Positions 50,852-61,072 of a stretch of DNA of 64,000 bases are shown piece after piece. The notes under the pieces were generated by a model. That model was not told the DNA's origin. It did no database searches and saw only the letters and a program-made list of their open reading frames with translations. The stretch covers positions 646,924 to 710,923 of the forward strand of contig NZ_CANMMT010000002.1 of the NCBI RefSeq assembly GCF_947499065.1. The letters are read 5' to 3'. Origin of the DNA: an uncultured Tenacibaculum sp. GTDB taxonomy: Bacteria > Bacteroidota > Bacteroidia > Flavobacteriales > Flavobacteriaceae. Within the stretch, counting starts at the first letter, position 1, and the number at the start of each line of letters is the position of its first letter. A program made the translations under genes and the position numbers.

Positions 50852-53800
50852 TTATTTTACTACATTAACCCACTGTCCTTTTGTACGTGCTATATAATCA
50901 TTATCATACATAGCTTCTACTTGTACTCCTGGTAAATAATAGGTTCCTAAATACGATGCATTTAATAATACTCTAAATGTTTTTGTTTCGTACTTATTTA
51001 AGGTAAAATAGTTACTTATGCTTGCATCTCTAATATCTGTATAATCTACTTTTGAAGAGGATGTATTGTTACCAAAATCGGTAAATCTAGTATTTACAAT
51101 TTCCCATCCTGACGGTATATATTCTGTTAATGCAACATTTTCTACTTTATCGTTAGTTGAGTTTCTTATCGTAATTTCAGCTATAAAGTTTGTTCCTTGT
51201 GATATACTTGTAGGATCTATACGCTCTCCTCCTTTTGTTTTATAGTTTATTGTTGCTTCTAAATTCTTTTGAACTACTTTTTCTACACCTACTGGTAAAA
51301 TTCCTTTGTTCAATAATCGTACATACAACACTCCTTTACTTTTATTCGAAATTTTAAATGTATTCTCTTTTTTAATTTCTTCTATATCTTCAGCATATAA
51401 TGCTTTTTGAATATTGATGTTTTTTGAATTACTATTGATAGTAAATTTAGCATGAATTCCTGTATTCTCTCCATTTTGCAATGCATACTGACTCATAGCT
51501 AATAAACTAAATGCTGTAGTTTGCGTACTCATCCATTGCTCACTAGACAAGGTTTCTGCAATCTCTTTAGCTAATTTTATTGCTTTCACTTCATCATTTA
51601 ACAATGTATAAGTTTCTAATGCCATTGCTTTGTTTCTAGTTTCAGAACCATAATTATAATAATATCTTCTAGAATAATTCTCTGCTGTTAAAGTTCCTAA
51701 AATAACTTTTGCAATCGATTTTTTTCCAATCAATGCATATGCTGATGCTAAACGCATTTTTGCTTCATTTGAAATACTTCTTGTTTCTCTTAAACGATTC
51801 ATTGAAGCTAAATCTGGACTATTTGCTAAACTCAAAGTATACAATCTATAAGCCTGCGAAAGCGCATTATTACTATAGCTTGAATTATTTCTCCAATTAC
51901 GTGCTTGTTGCTTTTGATAACTAATCCAATTTGATTTAAAACCTATTGGTAATACATATCCTTTTTTGGCTGCTTCTATCATAAAATGCCCTGCATAAGA
52001 TGTTCCCCAATTATCTGCTCTAGAATTTCCTTGCCAGTAAGACAAGCCTCCATTTGCTATTTGGAAGTCTGATAATCGTTGAATTGTCGCTTTTACATTT
52101 CGCTCTATTTCTTGTTGTTTTTCTTTTGATAATTCAAATATCTCTGGTAAATACAATTGTGGAAAAGCACTTGATGTTGTTTGCTCTACACAACCATGTG
52201 GATATCTTATTAAATACCCTAAACGCTTTGTAAAATTCATTGGAGGTAAAGTAGACAATTCAACGGTAGCTGAATTTGTTCCTTTGGTTCCAAAAGTTGT
52301 GAAATCAATTTCTTTATTTTCATTTGATTTTACTACTAAATCTTTTACTTCTGTAGTTACTGGATTTGGATTTAACACATCTATTTCTACCTCATAAGAT
52401 GCTTTTTCACTTCCAGAACTTGCATTTATCTTTACTTTTCCTATTCCTTTAAAATCATTTACTTTTAATGTAAAGTAAGCCATTTTTTCATCTGGCTGAC
52501 TAAATGTAACTGTTTGTGTTTTGCTTCCCTCTATAGTATAAGCTTCGTTAGGAGCAACCGTAACCTTAACATTTTTAATTTCTGGTTTCATTGCAAAAAC
52601 TGTTACTGGTAAGGTTACTGTTTCTTGTGGTGTTATTTTTCTAGGCAATGATGCTAAAATCATAACTGGTTTGCGTACAAATGCTGTTTTTTCATCACTT
52701 CCATATGCTTCTTCTTTTGCATTTGTAGCTACTACCGTTGCTCTTACCGATCCTACATACTTTGGTATTTTTATAGAATGTTTTTGAATATCTCCCTTTT
52801 CTAAATTAAATGGTCCTAAATAAGTAACCATTGGTTTGAATCGATTGGCTTTCTTATTCTTACTTCCTGCTTCTGCTTCATCTCCTCCAATACTCAATAT
52901 CTGATTTACTTTTCCACCGTAAGCCCCTATTACATCATCAAAAATATCCCAAGTTCTAACTCCTAACGATTGTCTTGCATAAAATGTATTCCATGGATTT
53001 GGTGTTTTAAATCGTGTTAAATCTAATAATCCATCATCTACCAATGCTATTGTATACGTCATTGGTTTTCCATCTTTTTCTTTTACTCTAATATTGGCAA
53101 CCGATTCTGGTCTTAATTCATCTGCTAACTGTATTTCTGGCGTCAATTTTGTTGCTGGATCATTGACCATCATTGGTATTGATCCATACATTCGTATTGG
53201 TAAATCATTTACTGTTTGACTATGTTTTTGTAATAAGGATATATTCACAAAAACATTAGGTGTATAGCTTGCTAATACCAGGAAAGAGAATTTTGTTTGT
53301 TTAGCCTTTGTTGGTACCCAAAAATGATCTAATACCTCTGTTCCATTTTCTATTGTAATTAATGCTCTTCCTCCTTCTGATGATGGAAATGTTACTGTTG
53401 CTGTTTCTTTTACATTATAAGTTTCCTTATCTGTTGTAAAAACAAGCATTGTTGCATTGGTTTTATCTTGACTCCCTTTTTTCTTTCCATACCAAGACGG
53501 CCAGTCAAAATACACTACATTCGATGTTACGTGCCTGCTTTCTTTATCTGTAACTTTTATTAAATAACGTCCCCAATCATTTTCACTTATTTTTAAGTCA
53601 AATGATCCTTTTCCGTTTGCTCCTGTTTTAACTTGTACTGTTTTATAAGGCTCATGATAACGTGTTCCGTCATAACTAGATAATCCATTATCTGAAGTAC
53701 TCCACCACCATCTCCATGATAATTTATATACTTTTACATCCAAACGATTTGCTACTCCTACTCCTTTTTCATTAACCGTAGCTACATTAAATGTATACTT

Positions 53801-56347
53801 TTCGTCTGTAAACAAATAGTTTTTTGATTGCTGTTCTTCTGCATTTAATAATCCTACATAACTAGTATATGGTGATACTTTTTTAGTGAACACGTCCGTA
53901 CTAAAATCTCCTCCATTTTCGTAAACCTTTGTTATAAAGCTTGCTTTTAGCATTCCTGGTGCTTTATTGTCTAATTTTGGTTTTACAGAAAATGTAGTTT
54001 CTCCTTCATTATTTAATTTCCCTTTTAATACTGAAAATTCTTCTGTTCCAAACCTTCTTGTAACATCATCAAAATTATAATTCTTGAATTTTGAAAATGT
54101 TGTTTTGGTTTGTCTGAATTTTCCATTGATATCCAATTTTAAGTTTCTTGCAATTGCTCCGTGTAGCCATTTTACTTCTACGTCGCCATTAATTGCCTCA
54201 TTAGCTTTTATTACTTCCGATGCTGTTTTTAATTTTATTTTTAAACGATTTGGTTTTATCGTTTCTATTTTTAATGTCTTTATAAACACCGCCCCACCAA
54301 TAGTCACTCTCAGTTTCCAATTTCCTGTAATTGCTTCTTGACTTGTTTTTGGCGCATACGGATATACATTATATTTGTTTTTATATAAAACTTTTCTCTC
54401 TATTATTTTGCCTTGTGGATTTATCAATTCAAATTTGATAGGATGTTTTTCTGGTAATGGATTTGCATTATCATTTAACACAAATGTTAGGTATAAATGG
54501 TCTCCTGGTCTCCAAACTCCTCTTTCTCCATAAATATATCCTTTGATTCCTTTTTGAAGTTTTGTTCCTGAAACATCGAACTTACTCATTGACAAAGCAT
54601 TTCCTTCATTCAATTTAATGTAAGTTGTATTATTACTTTTAGTTGCTACTGCAAAAAATGCGTTATGAATATCTTCAAAAGTTGCTATTCCTTCTTTATT
54701 GGTTGTTACTGTTTTTATTGGCTGTTGCTGTAAGTTATACAAGTTTACTTTTGATCCTGCAGCTGGTTCTGCTGTTAATAAATCAGTTACAGCTACAAAC
54801 GTTTTATTGTTATTTCCTTTTTTTACTATTACTCCTAAATTAGTTGCTAAAATATTTGTGCTAACTTTTTTATCGTAGTAATAAGAAATGGTACACGGAT
54901 TTTCTCTATCTCTCCAGTTATAATTATAATATCCATCACTATAATAGTTTTGGTTATCATATTGCTTAGTATCGATTTTCTTTTTTCCGAAAACAATCGT
55001 GTTATTATTAACTGAACCATCACATGTATAATTTGAGTATTCTTGATTAAATGTAAATTCTACCCTATACATTGCTCCATCTTCAACAGCTAATATTTCT
55101 GATAAGTCAATAGCAAAAGCATTTTCTTTTGTTAAATCTACTCCTTGATTGGTTAAATTTATAGTATATTTTGCTTCTGGTCTTCCTACATAACGTAAAT
55201 TCCCTTGGTTATTTAAGTTATTGTACTGTAAAAACTGTAGTACATTATTTTTATAAATTTTATAAACTGTTGCATCAACCGCTTTTAAGTTAACCGCTTT
55301 AAAATTGATTTTTAAATTACTTGAATTTGGTAAAATTGAACCGCTTTTTATAAATGAAACTGATGGCTTTAGCTGCTCAAAATGTAATGTCTTGCTAAAG
55401 CTTTCTTTTAGAGCATATCCTTCTGTATTCTTTATTCCTTTAAAAACAGTTAAATCTACTTTATTTTTAAAAGTTGTTTTTGGATATACGTTTACTATGT
55501 TATTACTAATTTTATAAGTAAATCTTCTCTTTTGCGTATTTTGAAATTGAATTAAACCTCTTAAATCTTGTCCTTTTTTAATTGGATCTGAGAAACTAAT
55601 TTCTATATGCTGTTTATCAGCATTTACTACTTCTGCATTTAAAACTTTAAAGTTGTTTTTTCCAGTAATTATTAAATCTCTCTCTCCTTTTGATGTAGAT
55701 TTTATTGTTGTTCCATTCCATAAAACTTTTAAAACCTTATCGTCATCAAAACGTTGTAAGCTATCTATTTTAAAATGTATTTTTGAAGCAAACTCTTCAA
55801 ACGTTTCAAACTTTACATTTACTTCGCTTCCATTATAATTTGCTTTGACTAGTTCTGGTAATTTTGAACTTTCTACTACATCACTAGCTGTTAAAACTCC
55901 TTCAACAACATACTTATCTTTATTGGATACTTTTGGTGAATTTAATGAGACATTAAAAAGTAGTTCTTTGGTTTTTACTTTAATTGTAAAGTCTTTTAAA
56001 CCTGAATCAATATCATTATATAATTTTGATAAATGCAATGTTAATTTGTACTCTTGATTGCTTTGTAATTTTTCACTTGGAATAAATGAAATAACATTGT
56101 CTTTAAAAGTTGTTTCTCCATTTACTTTTGGGCTAATTGTAAATACATCGTTATTTACAGTTGCTTCATCTATTTTTTTCTTTAAATAAAAATCGAATTT
56201 TGGAGTAATGGAAACTAGCTTTTCTGGAAATACAGAAACGTATTCTGTGTAAGCATTGATATCACTTTCTTGGCCTCCTGTTTTTTTACATGCATTAACA
56301 GCTAACATTAAGATGATTAGCGCTAATATTTTAATAGTATTTCTCAT
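50852..56347 (-). CDS. Alpha-2-macroglobulin family lipoprotein with thioester, 1831 aa
   Basis: Lipobox ending MLAVNAC marks an inner- or outer-membrane lipoprotein. Many beta-sandwich MG domains follow (for example FVAVTDLLTAEPAAGSKV, LQKGIKGYIYGERGVWRPGD), then the thioester region with GCVEQ (Cys1386, at 52181-52192) and the toroid helices, and a final receptor-like beta domain (YKTKGGERIDPTSISQGTNF). Bacterial homologues (YfhM/ECAM) trap proteases in the periplasm and work with PBP1C, which repairs the wall. The intact CxEQ shows the covalent trap is functional in principle. The pbpC gene is present in the window but separated by three genes. Confidence 0.93.
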   Translation of the reverse strand: MRNTIKILALIILMLAVNACKKTGGQESDINAYTEYVSVFPEKLVSITPKFDFYLKKKIDEATVNNDVFTISPKVNGETTFKDNVISFIPSEKLQSNQEYKLTLHLSKLYNDIDSGLKDFTIKVKTKELLFNVSLNSPKVSNKDKYVVEGVLTASDVVESSKLPELVKANYNGSEVNVKFETFEEFASKIHFKIDSLQRFDDDKVLKVLWNGTTIKSTSKGERDLIITGKNNFKVLNAEVVNADKQHIEISFSDPIKKGQDLRGLIQFQNTQKRRFTYKISNNIVNVYPKTTFKNKVDLTVFKGIKNTEGYALKESFSKTLHFEQLKPSVSFIKSGSILPNSSNLKINFKAVNLKAVDATVYKIYKNNVLQFLQYNNLNNQGNLRYVGRPEAKYTINLTNQGVDLTKENAFAIDLSEILAVEDGAMYRVEFTFNQEYSNYTCDGSVNNNTIVFGKKKIDTKQYDNQNYYSDGYYNYNWRDRENPCTISYYYDKKVSTNILATNLGVIVKKGNNNKTFVAVTDLLTAEPAAGSKVNLYNLQQQPIKTVTTNKEGIATFEDIHNAFFAVATKSNNTTYIKLNEGNALSMSKFDVSGTKLQKGIKGYIYGERGVWRPGDHLYLTFVLNDNANPLPEKHPIKFELINPQGKIIERKVLYKNKYNVYPYAPKTSQEAITGNWKLRVTIGGAVFIKTLKIETIKPNRLKIKLKTASEVIKANEAINGDVEVKWLHGAIARNLKLDINGKFRQTKTTFSKFKNYNFDDVTRRFGTEEFSVLKGKLNNEGETTFSVKPKLDNKAPGMLKASFITKVYENGGDFSTDVFTKKVSPYTSYVGLLNAEEQQSKNYLFTDEKYTFNVATVNEKGVGVANRLDVKVYKLSWRWWWSTSDNGLSSYDGTRYHEPYKTVQVKTGANGKGSFDLKISENDWGRYLIKVTDKESRHVTSNVVYFDWPSWYGKKKGSQDKTNATMLVFTTDKETYNVKETATVTFPSSEGGRALITIENGTEVLDHFWVPTKAKQTKFSFLVLASYTPNVFVNISLLQKHSQTVNDLPIRMYGSIPMMVNDPATKLTPEIQLADELRPESVANIRVKEKDGKPMTYTIALVDDGLLDLTRFKTPNPWNTFYARQSLGVRTWDIFDDVIGAYGGKVNQILSIGGDEAEAGSKNKKANRFKPMVTYLGPFNLEKGDIQKHSIKIPKYVGSVRATVVATNAKEEAYGSDEKTAFVRKPVMILASLPRKITPQETVTLPVTVFAMKPEIKNVKVTVAPNEAYTIEGSKTQTVTFSQPDEKMAYFTLKVNDFKGIGKVKINASSGSEKASYEVEIDVLNPNPVTTEVKDLVVKSNENKEIDFTTFGTKGTNSATVELSTLPPMNFTKRLGYLIRYPHGCVEQTTSSAFPQLYLPEIFELSKEKQQEIERNVKATIQRLSDFQIANGGLSYWQGNSRADNWGTSYAGHFMIEAAKKGYVLPIGFKSNWISYQKQQARNWRNNSSYSNNALSQAYRLYTLSLANSPDLASMNRLRETRSISNEAKMRLASAYALIGKKSIAKVILGTLTAENYSRRYYYNYGSETRNKAMALETYTLLNDEVKAIKLAKEIAETLSSEQWMSTQTTAFSLLAMSQYALQNGENTGIHAKFTINSNSKNINIQKALYAEDIEEIKKENTFKISNKSKGVLYVRLLNKGILPVGVEKVVQKNLEATINYKTKGGERIDPTSISQGTNFIAEITIRNSTNDKVENVALTEYIPSGWEIVNTRFTDFGNNTSSSKVDYTDIRDASISNYFTLNKYETKTFRVLLNASYLGTYYLPGVQVEAMYDNDYIARTKGQWVNVVK

Positions 56348-56385
56348 AGCAAAATAGCTTTTCTTATTAATTTCTCGAAGTATAT

Positions 56386-56393
56386 CAAAGTTA
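56386..56393 (-). promoter_or_regulatory. -7 promoter element for the alpha-2-macroglobulin gene
   Basis: The minus strand reads TAACTTTG (TAnnTTTG), 38 bp upstream of the ATG at 56347. Confidence 0.5.
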
Positions 56394-56489
56394 CATATTT
56401 TAGAAATATCACGATCAAAAAATTACCTTAAAAAATTAGCTTTTTTAAAAGAAATTTGAGAACAATTCTTTCTTGAATTTAATAATGCT

Positions 56490-56497
56490 TAATTTTG
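56490..56497 (+). promoter_or_regulatory. -7 promoter element for miaE
   Basis: TAATTTTG (TAnnTTTG), 22 bp before the ATG at 56520. Confidence 0.55.
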
Positions 56498-56519
56498 CCA
56501 TCCATATTGAAATAAGAAC

Positions 56520-57101
56520 ATGTTAGGATTAAAATTTGAAACGGAAACTTCTTGGGCCGATATTGCTAAAGATAATTTACAACAGATATTAACTGATCAC
56601 GCTTTTTTAGAGCAAAAAGCCGCGTCTAATGCTGTATCTATAATTATTAACTATTCTGAAGAAACTGAACTTGTACAAAGTATGAGTGCTATTGCTATAG
56701 AAGAAATGGAGCACTTTAAAATGGTACATGATTTTATGGTAAAAAGAGGAATGGTTTTAGGGAGAGAGCAAAAGAATGATTATGCTATTCAACTGCAAAA
56801 ATTCTTTACCAAAACAAAAGATCGTACAGAAGCTTTAATTCAACGTTTATTAATTGCTGCAATTATTGAGGCTAGAAGTTGTGAACGATTCAAAGTTTTT
56901 TCTGAAAATATGGAAGACGAAGAATTATCTAAATTCTATAGAGATTTGATGATTTCTGAAGCAAATCACTATACTACTTTTTTAGGTTTTGCTAGAAAAT
57001 ATCAGGATAGAGAAATAGTTGACAAGAAGTGGAACGATTTAATTGCTTTTGAAGCTGAAATGATGAGAAATCGTGGAACTGCTGCTAAAGTACATGGATA
57101 A
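56520..57101 (+). CDS. miaE: tRNA 2-methylthio-N6-isopentenyladenosine hydroxylase-like di-iron protein
   Basis: A four-helix bundle of 193 residues with ferritin-like di-iron ligands: DHAFLEQKAASNAV, IEEMEHFKMVHDFM (E-x-x-H), IEARSCERFKVF and SEANHYTTFLGFA. It matches the MiaE family, which hydroxylates ms2i6A-37 of tRNA with O2. The family is common in Flavobacteriia. It starts an operon with the DUF4268 gene (2-bp gap), while dus lies on the far side of the alpha-2-macroglobulin gene. Confidence 0.9.
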   Translation: MLGLKFETETSWADIAKDNLQQILTDHAFLEQKAASNAVSIIINYSEETELVQSMSAIAIEEMEHFKMVHDFMVKRGMVLGREQKNDYAIQLQKFFTKTKDRTEALIQRLLIAAIIEARSCERFKVFSENMEDEELSKFYRDLMISEANHYTTFLGFARKYQDREIVDKKWNDLIAFEAEMMRNRGTAAKVHG

Positions 57102-57103
57102 AA

Positions 57104-57541
57104 ATGTTTAGTAAAGAAGAATCTGCTCGTTTACGTAAAGAGTTTTGGACTAGCTTTGGAAAATCTTTTCCTAGAAAATGGCTTTTGTATAATACTAAAA
57201 TTAAAGGTTTTGCTTTTAAATTTCAGGCTGATAGAAAAAAAGCGTCTGTTTGCTTAGATTTTGAACATCCTGAAAGTATTGCCAATGAATTACTATATGA
57301 CCAGTTACTTTCTTTAAGAAAAATCTTAGAAACAGAATATTTACCTGAAGTTATATACGATGATAACTTTGAGTTAGATAACCGTAAAATTATCCATAGA
57401 ATTTATGTTCCTTTTGAGAAAAAATTCAGTATTCACAACAAAAATACTTGGCGTGATTGCTATGAGTTTTATGTAGAAACTATGGAACAATTTGAGTTGT
57501 TTTTTTATGAATATGAGGACTTTATAAAACAGGCTATTTAA
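57104..57541 (+). CDS. DUF4268 domain protein, 145 aa
   Basis: The whole protein follows the DUF4268 pattern (RLRKEFWTSFGKSFPRKWLL, KFQADRKKASVCLDFEH, NKNTWRDCYEFYVETMEQFE). In other proteins this domain sits behind nuclease-like regions, but here it is free-standing and no nuclease motif is visible. Small and cytoplasmic, function unknown; coupled to miaE. Confidence 0.85.
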   Translation: MFSKEESARLRKEFWTSFGKSFPRKWLLYNTKIKGFAFKFQADRKKASVCLDFEHPESIANELLYDQLLSLRKILETEYLPEVIYDDNFELDNRKIIHRIYVPFEKKFSIHNKNTWRDCYEFYVETMEQFELFFYEYEDFIKQAI

Positions 57542-57596
57542 TATAGGAAAATGCCCCTTTTTAACTAAAAACCAACACTTTAAGTTAATTTAACCT

Positions 57597-57604
57597 TATA
57601 TTTG
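57597..57604 (+). promoter_or_regulatory. -7 promoter element for the CAP-domain gene
   Basis: TATATTTG (TAnnTTTG), 29 bp before the ATG at 57634. Confidence 0.55.
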
Positions 57605-57633
57605 TAGCTCATTTTTATAACCCCTATACCCCT

Positions 57634-58128
57634 ATGAATAACCAACCCCTACGGTTATTGCTAGTGTTGTTTGCACTGGTTTTAACATCTTGTTCGTCAA
57701 ATAGCGAAATAGAATTGGCTGGTAATCCTTCAGAGTCAACTACTGTTATCGCTGAAAAGTCTATTGAATCTGAAGTACTAGCACTCATCAATAACTACAG
57801 AGTTGCTAATGGGTTATCTGTTTTAAGTAAACTCCAAGCGATCAAATCTCAAGCAAATAATCATACCAATTACATGATTGATAAGAATAAAATCTCACAT
57901 GATTTTTTCTATCAACGTAAACAATATTTAACAGAAAACGCTAGCGCAACTGGTGTTGGTGAAAATGTTGCGTATGGTTATTCTTCAGCTCAATCTGTAG
58001 TTAATGCATGGATTAAAAGTGATGGTCACAGAAAAAATATTGAAGGTAACTTTACTCACTTTGAAATTTCTGCAGAGAAAGATTCTGACGGTAAATGGTA
58101 CTTTACCAATATTTTTATCAAGAAATAG
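57634..58128 (+). CDS. CAP (SCP/PR1, YkwD-like) domain lipoprotein, 164 aa
   Basis: Lipobox ending LVLTSC. The CAP domain starts EVLALINNYRVANGL and has SHDFFYQR, the GENVAYGYSSAQSVVNAWIKS block and DGHRKNIEG with the cavity His/Glu set. CAP proteins of bacteria are envelope or secreted, with unclear activity (lipid or peptide binding). Length fits a single domain. A strong terminator follows. Confidence 0.9.
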   Translation: MNNQPLRLLLVLFALVLTSCSSNSEIELAGNPSESTTVIAEKSIESEVLALINNYRVANGLSVLSKLQAIKSQANNHTNYMIDKNKISHDFFYQRKQYLTENASATGVGENVAYGYSSAQSVVNAWIKSDGHRKNIEGNFTHFEISAEKDSDGKWYFTNIFIKK

Positions 58129-58161
58129 TTTTATTGTTTATTTGAATTATTAACAATAAGT

Positions 58162-58201
58162 AAAAGCCTTCATTTAACATTTGTTAAGTGAAGGCTTTTT
58201 T
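58162..58201. terminator. Strong bidirectional terminator
   Basis: An 18-bp stem AAAAGCCTTCATTTAACA / TGTTAAGTGAAGGCTTTT (one G-U pair) with a 2-nt loop and flanking T run, between the CAP gene and the convergent OmpA gene. Confidence 0.9.
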
Positions 58202-58231
58202 ATAAACTACGGTTACGGAAGGAAAAAATAA

Positions 58232-60115
58232 TTACTTATAATCATTTAATATTATAAACTTAGATCTTCTATTTTCTTGGTGCTCCTCTTCTGTACAAGG
58301 AATATAATTTTTACACTTATTTACTAATTGTTTTTCTCCATATCCTATGGCACTTTCTATTCTTTCTGGTGCTATATCTCTTGATATGATATAATCTCTT
58401 GTTGATTTTGCTCTTTTATCTGATAATATTTCATTGTATAAATCGCCACCTCTACTATCAGTATGTGATTCTATTTTAATAATCATATCTGGATGATTAT
58501 TTAAAACCTTTACTACATATTCTAGCTCAAAAGCTGCGTCTGGCCTTATATTCCATTTATCAAAGTCGAAAAAGATAGGTGCTATGACAATTTCTTTATC
58601 AATTATCAATGGAGTTAGATATAAATCTTGCTTGATATTTTGATGATGAATATTTGTTGTTTCTATATTCTTTAAATCGTCTTTATAATCTAATTTTGTT
58701 CCTCTAAGTGTGTATTTCTTCTTACATTCTGCTTCAAATTCAAAAGCTCCATCTTCTGTTGTTGTTATTTTTTTAATCACTTTTCCATCTTCACCAATAA
58801 ATTCTACTAAAGCATTTGCTAAAATTTCGTTTGTTTTACTATCATACACTACTCCACTAACCAATTGCATACATTTATATGATTCAAAACTATAAATATC
58901 ATCCTTTCCTTTTCCTCCTGGTCTATTTGATGAAAAGTATCCTGTTTTATTATCTTCATTCATAAAAAATGCAAAATCATCATATCCACTATTAAATGGT
59001 GCTCCCAAATTTTTTACTTCTGCCGAATTATTTTTTAATAAATCCGATTTATAAATATCTAACAACCCTAAATTCTCATAACCGTCTGATGAAAAATAAA
59101 ATGTATAATCTGATGACACAAATGGAAACATGTCTCTCCCACTTGTATTTATTTTTTCTCCCATATTTACGGGTTCTCCATACGTATTATTAGGTAGTAT
59201 TGCTACTTTATAAATATCTGTTAAACCATAACCTCCAGGCATATTTGATGTAAAGTACAATGTTTTATTATCTGGACTTAAGGCTGGATGTCCATTTGAA
59301 TATACTTCATCATTAAATGGTAATTCTTCTATATTTGTCCATTCTCCATTTACTAGAGTTGCTTTAAAAATTTCTAAATGTGATGTTCCTTCTTTATCAT
59401 AATCTAACTTATTTCTTTTGTTCAGATTATTTCTTGTAAAATACATGGTTTTTCCATCATTGGTAATAGCTATACTCGATTCGTGAAACCCAGTATTTAT
59501 TTTTGATGATGTTAAAGGAATTACATTTTCTATTGACTTTGAATTTCCATAATCTATAATGGTCGCTTCATATAAATCCAAGTAAGGTTCATTATTCCAT
59601 TCGTACATTTTTCCTTTCTCATTCTTTGTTGAAGCAAACATGAACTTATGCTTATGAACATAAGGTGCAAAATCTGAATTTTTAGTATTAACATCTAAGT
59701 TGATAATTTTTATTGAATCGTTATTAAGTGCTTTTAGTTTCTCATAATCTACATTTACAATCTGAAAATTATTACTTGGCAATTTTTCTAGCCACTCTTC
59801 AGCTTTTTTATATTCTCCTACACTTCTTAATGATTGTGCATATTTATAAATATTCTCATTAGTTAAGCCTTCATCTTTTTGGGCAGCTATAGCATACCAT
59901 TTATTTGCTTCTTTTGAATTTGAATTATTGTAATAACAATCTGCCAATTTTGTCAAAGTATAAGAACTACTATCTCCTCTTTTAATTGCTTTTTTATAAA
60001 ATTCTGCTGCCTTTATATATGCATAGTTTTTAAAGAACTTATCTGCTACTCTTTTTTGTGAAAAAGAATAAGAAAAGCTAAAAATCAATAATAAAAATGT
60101 AATTTTTGTCTTCAT
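58232..60115 (-). CDS. OmpA-family protein with TPR and PD40 repeats, T9SS-associated, 627 aa
   Basis: Signal peptide ending SYSFSQ. TPR-like helices (about 22-130, AAEFYKKAIKRGDSSSY, EANKWYAIAAQ) are followed by WD40-like PD40 repeats (ALSPDNKTLYFTSNMPGG, YTFYFSSDGY, TGYFSSNRPGG), a small beta domain (about 415-500) and a C-terminal OmpA domain (FDFDKWNIRPDAAFELEYV, ESHTDSRGGDLYN and ENRRSKFII) that binds peptidoglycan. This composition is usual beside PorP/SprF genes and resembles PorE. Together with porP it forms the envelope module for secreting the adjacent type B T9SS adhesin. Confidence 0.92.
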   Translation of the reverse strand: MKTKITFLLLIFSFSYSFSQKRVADKFFKNYAYIKAAEFYKKAIKRGDSSSYTLTKLADCYYNNSNSKEANKWYAIAAQKDEGLTNENIYKYAQSLRSVGEYKKAEEWLEKLPSNNFQIVNVDYEKLKALNNDSIKIINLDVNTKNSDFAPYVHKHKFMFASTKNEKGKMYEWNNEPYLDLYEATIIDYGNSKSIENVIPLTSSKINTGFHESSIAITNDGKTMYFTRNNLNKRNKLDYDKEGTSHLEIFKATLVNGEWTNIEELPFNDEVYSNGHPALSPDNKTLYFTSNMPGGYGLTDIYKVAILPNNTYGEPVNMGEKINTSGRDMFPFVSSDYTFYFSSDGYENLGLLDIYKSDLLKNNSAEVKNLGAPFNSGYDDFAFFMNEDNKTGYFSSNRPGGKGKDDIYSFESYKCMQLVSGVVYDSKTNEILANALVEFIGEDGKVIKKITTTEDGAFEFEAECKKKYTLRGTKLDYKDDLKNIETTNIHHQNIKQDLYLTPLIIDKEIVIAPIFFDFDKWNIRPDAAFELEYVVKVLNNHPDMIIKIESHTDSRGGDLYNEILSDKRAKSTRDYIISRDIAPERIESAIGYGEKQLVNKCKNYIPCTEEEHQENRRSKFIILNDYK

Positions 60116-60126
60116 ATCTATACTTT

Positions 60127-61062
60127 TTAAAAATATCTAGGCGATTTTACTCTATTCACCTTAATTAACTCATACATTAACAAGATTTCATGTGTACCGC
60201 TAGAAAATTGATTTATATCCGATAAAGGATATTCATATGCATATCCGATTCTAAATTGTCTAGATACTTGAAAATCTACAATAGCTCCTAAAGCTCCTGT
60301 AAATTCATTAAATCTATAAGATCCTCCTAACCAAAACTTTTCATTGAAAAGAAAATTTGCTGTTACATCATATGATAATGGCGCTCCATTTGTTGCTTTT
60401 ATTAAAGTTGCTGGTTTAAATTTTACACTATTACTTAAGTTAAATACATAACCTGCTGTTAAATAATAACTCACTTTATCTACAATCCCGTAATCAACTC
60501 CTCCAATTGTTAAATCGTTATGATCTATATTCAATAATCTTGGAGCTGATAGTCCTAAATACCATTTATTTGTATGTAAGTAGAGCCCCGCTCCTACATT
60601 TGGTTCCCATCTATTTCTAACACCACTAATTCCAGGATCTCCAGCTTCTGCTGCAATCAATTCATCATCTAAATTATATTGAGTAAACCCAGCTTTTAAT
60701 CCGAATGCTAATCTAGTTTCTTGGCTTAGATTAATTGTATAAGAGAAATCTCCATACAAATATGTGAAATTCTCATATCCCAACTTGTCATTTATAAATG
60801 ACAACCCTAAACCTATTCGATCATTTCTAAGCGGTGTATGTATTGACAATGTTTGTGTTTCGGGACCTTTTCCAAAACCTGCCCATTGGCTTCTATGCAA
60901 TCCTACAATACTCAATACTTCTCTACTTCCTGCATATGCTGGATTTACCGATATTGTATTATACATGTATTGGGTAAACTGAGGTAACTGCTGACTTTCA
61001 ACGTTAAATACAGTTGTAATTATTAAAATAAAAACTATATGAAATCTGTAATTTTGCTTCAT
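60127..61062 (-). CDS. PorP/SprF-family outer-membrane protein
   Basis: Signal peptide, then a 12-14-strand-like small barrel with the family start QLPQFTQYMYNTISVNPAYAG divided over residues ~25-45, SIVGLHRSQWAGFGKGPETQ and the final RQFRIGYAYEYPLSDINQFSSGTHEI. SprF-like proteins are needed for secretion or surface attachment of a cognate adhesin with a type B T9SS C-terminal domain. It is encoded 10 bp downstream of such an adhesin and 11 bp upstream of the OmpA gene. Confidence 0.94.
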   Translation of the reverse strand: MKQNYRFHIVFILIITTVFNVESQQLPQFTQYMYNTISVNPAYAGSREVLSIVGLHRSQWAGFGKGPETQTLSIHTPLRNDRIGLGLSFINDKLGYENFTYLYGDFSYTINLSQETRLAFGLKAGFTQYNLDDELIAAEAGDPGISGVRNRWEPNVGAGLYLHTNKWYLGLSAPRLLNIDHNDLTIGGVDYGIVDKVSYYLTAGYVFNLSNSVKFKPATLIKATNGAPLSYDVTANFLFNEKFWLGGSYRFNEFTGALGAIVDFQVSRQFRIGYAYEYPLSDINQFSSGTHEILLMYELIKVNRVKSPRYF

Positions 61063-61072
61063 AGCTTATACA

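Noticed and set aside
54084..54341. 85-codon plus-strand ORF inside the alpha-2-macroglobulin gene
   Set aside because: Antisense to a long continuous domain protein, with no promoter or family likeness.
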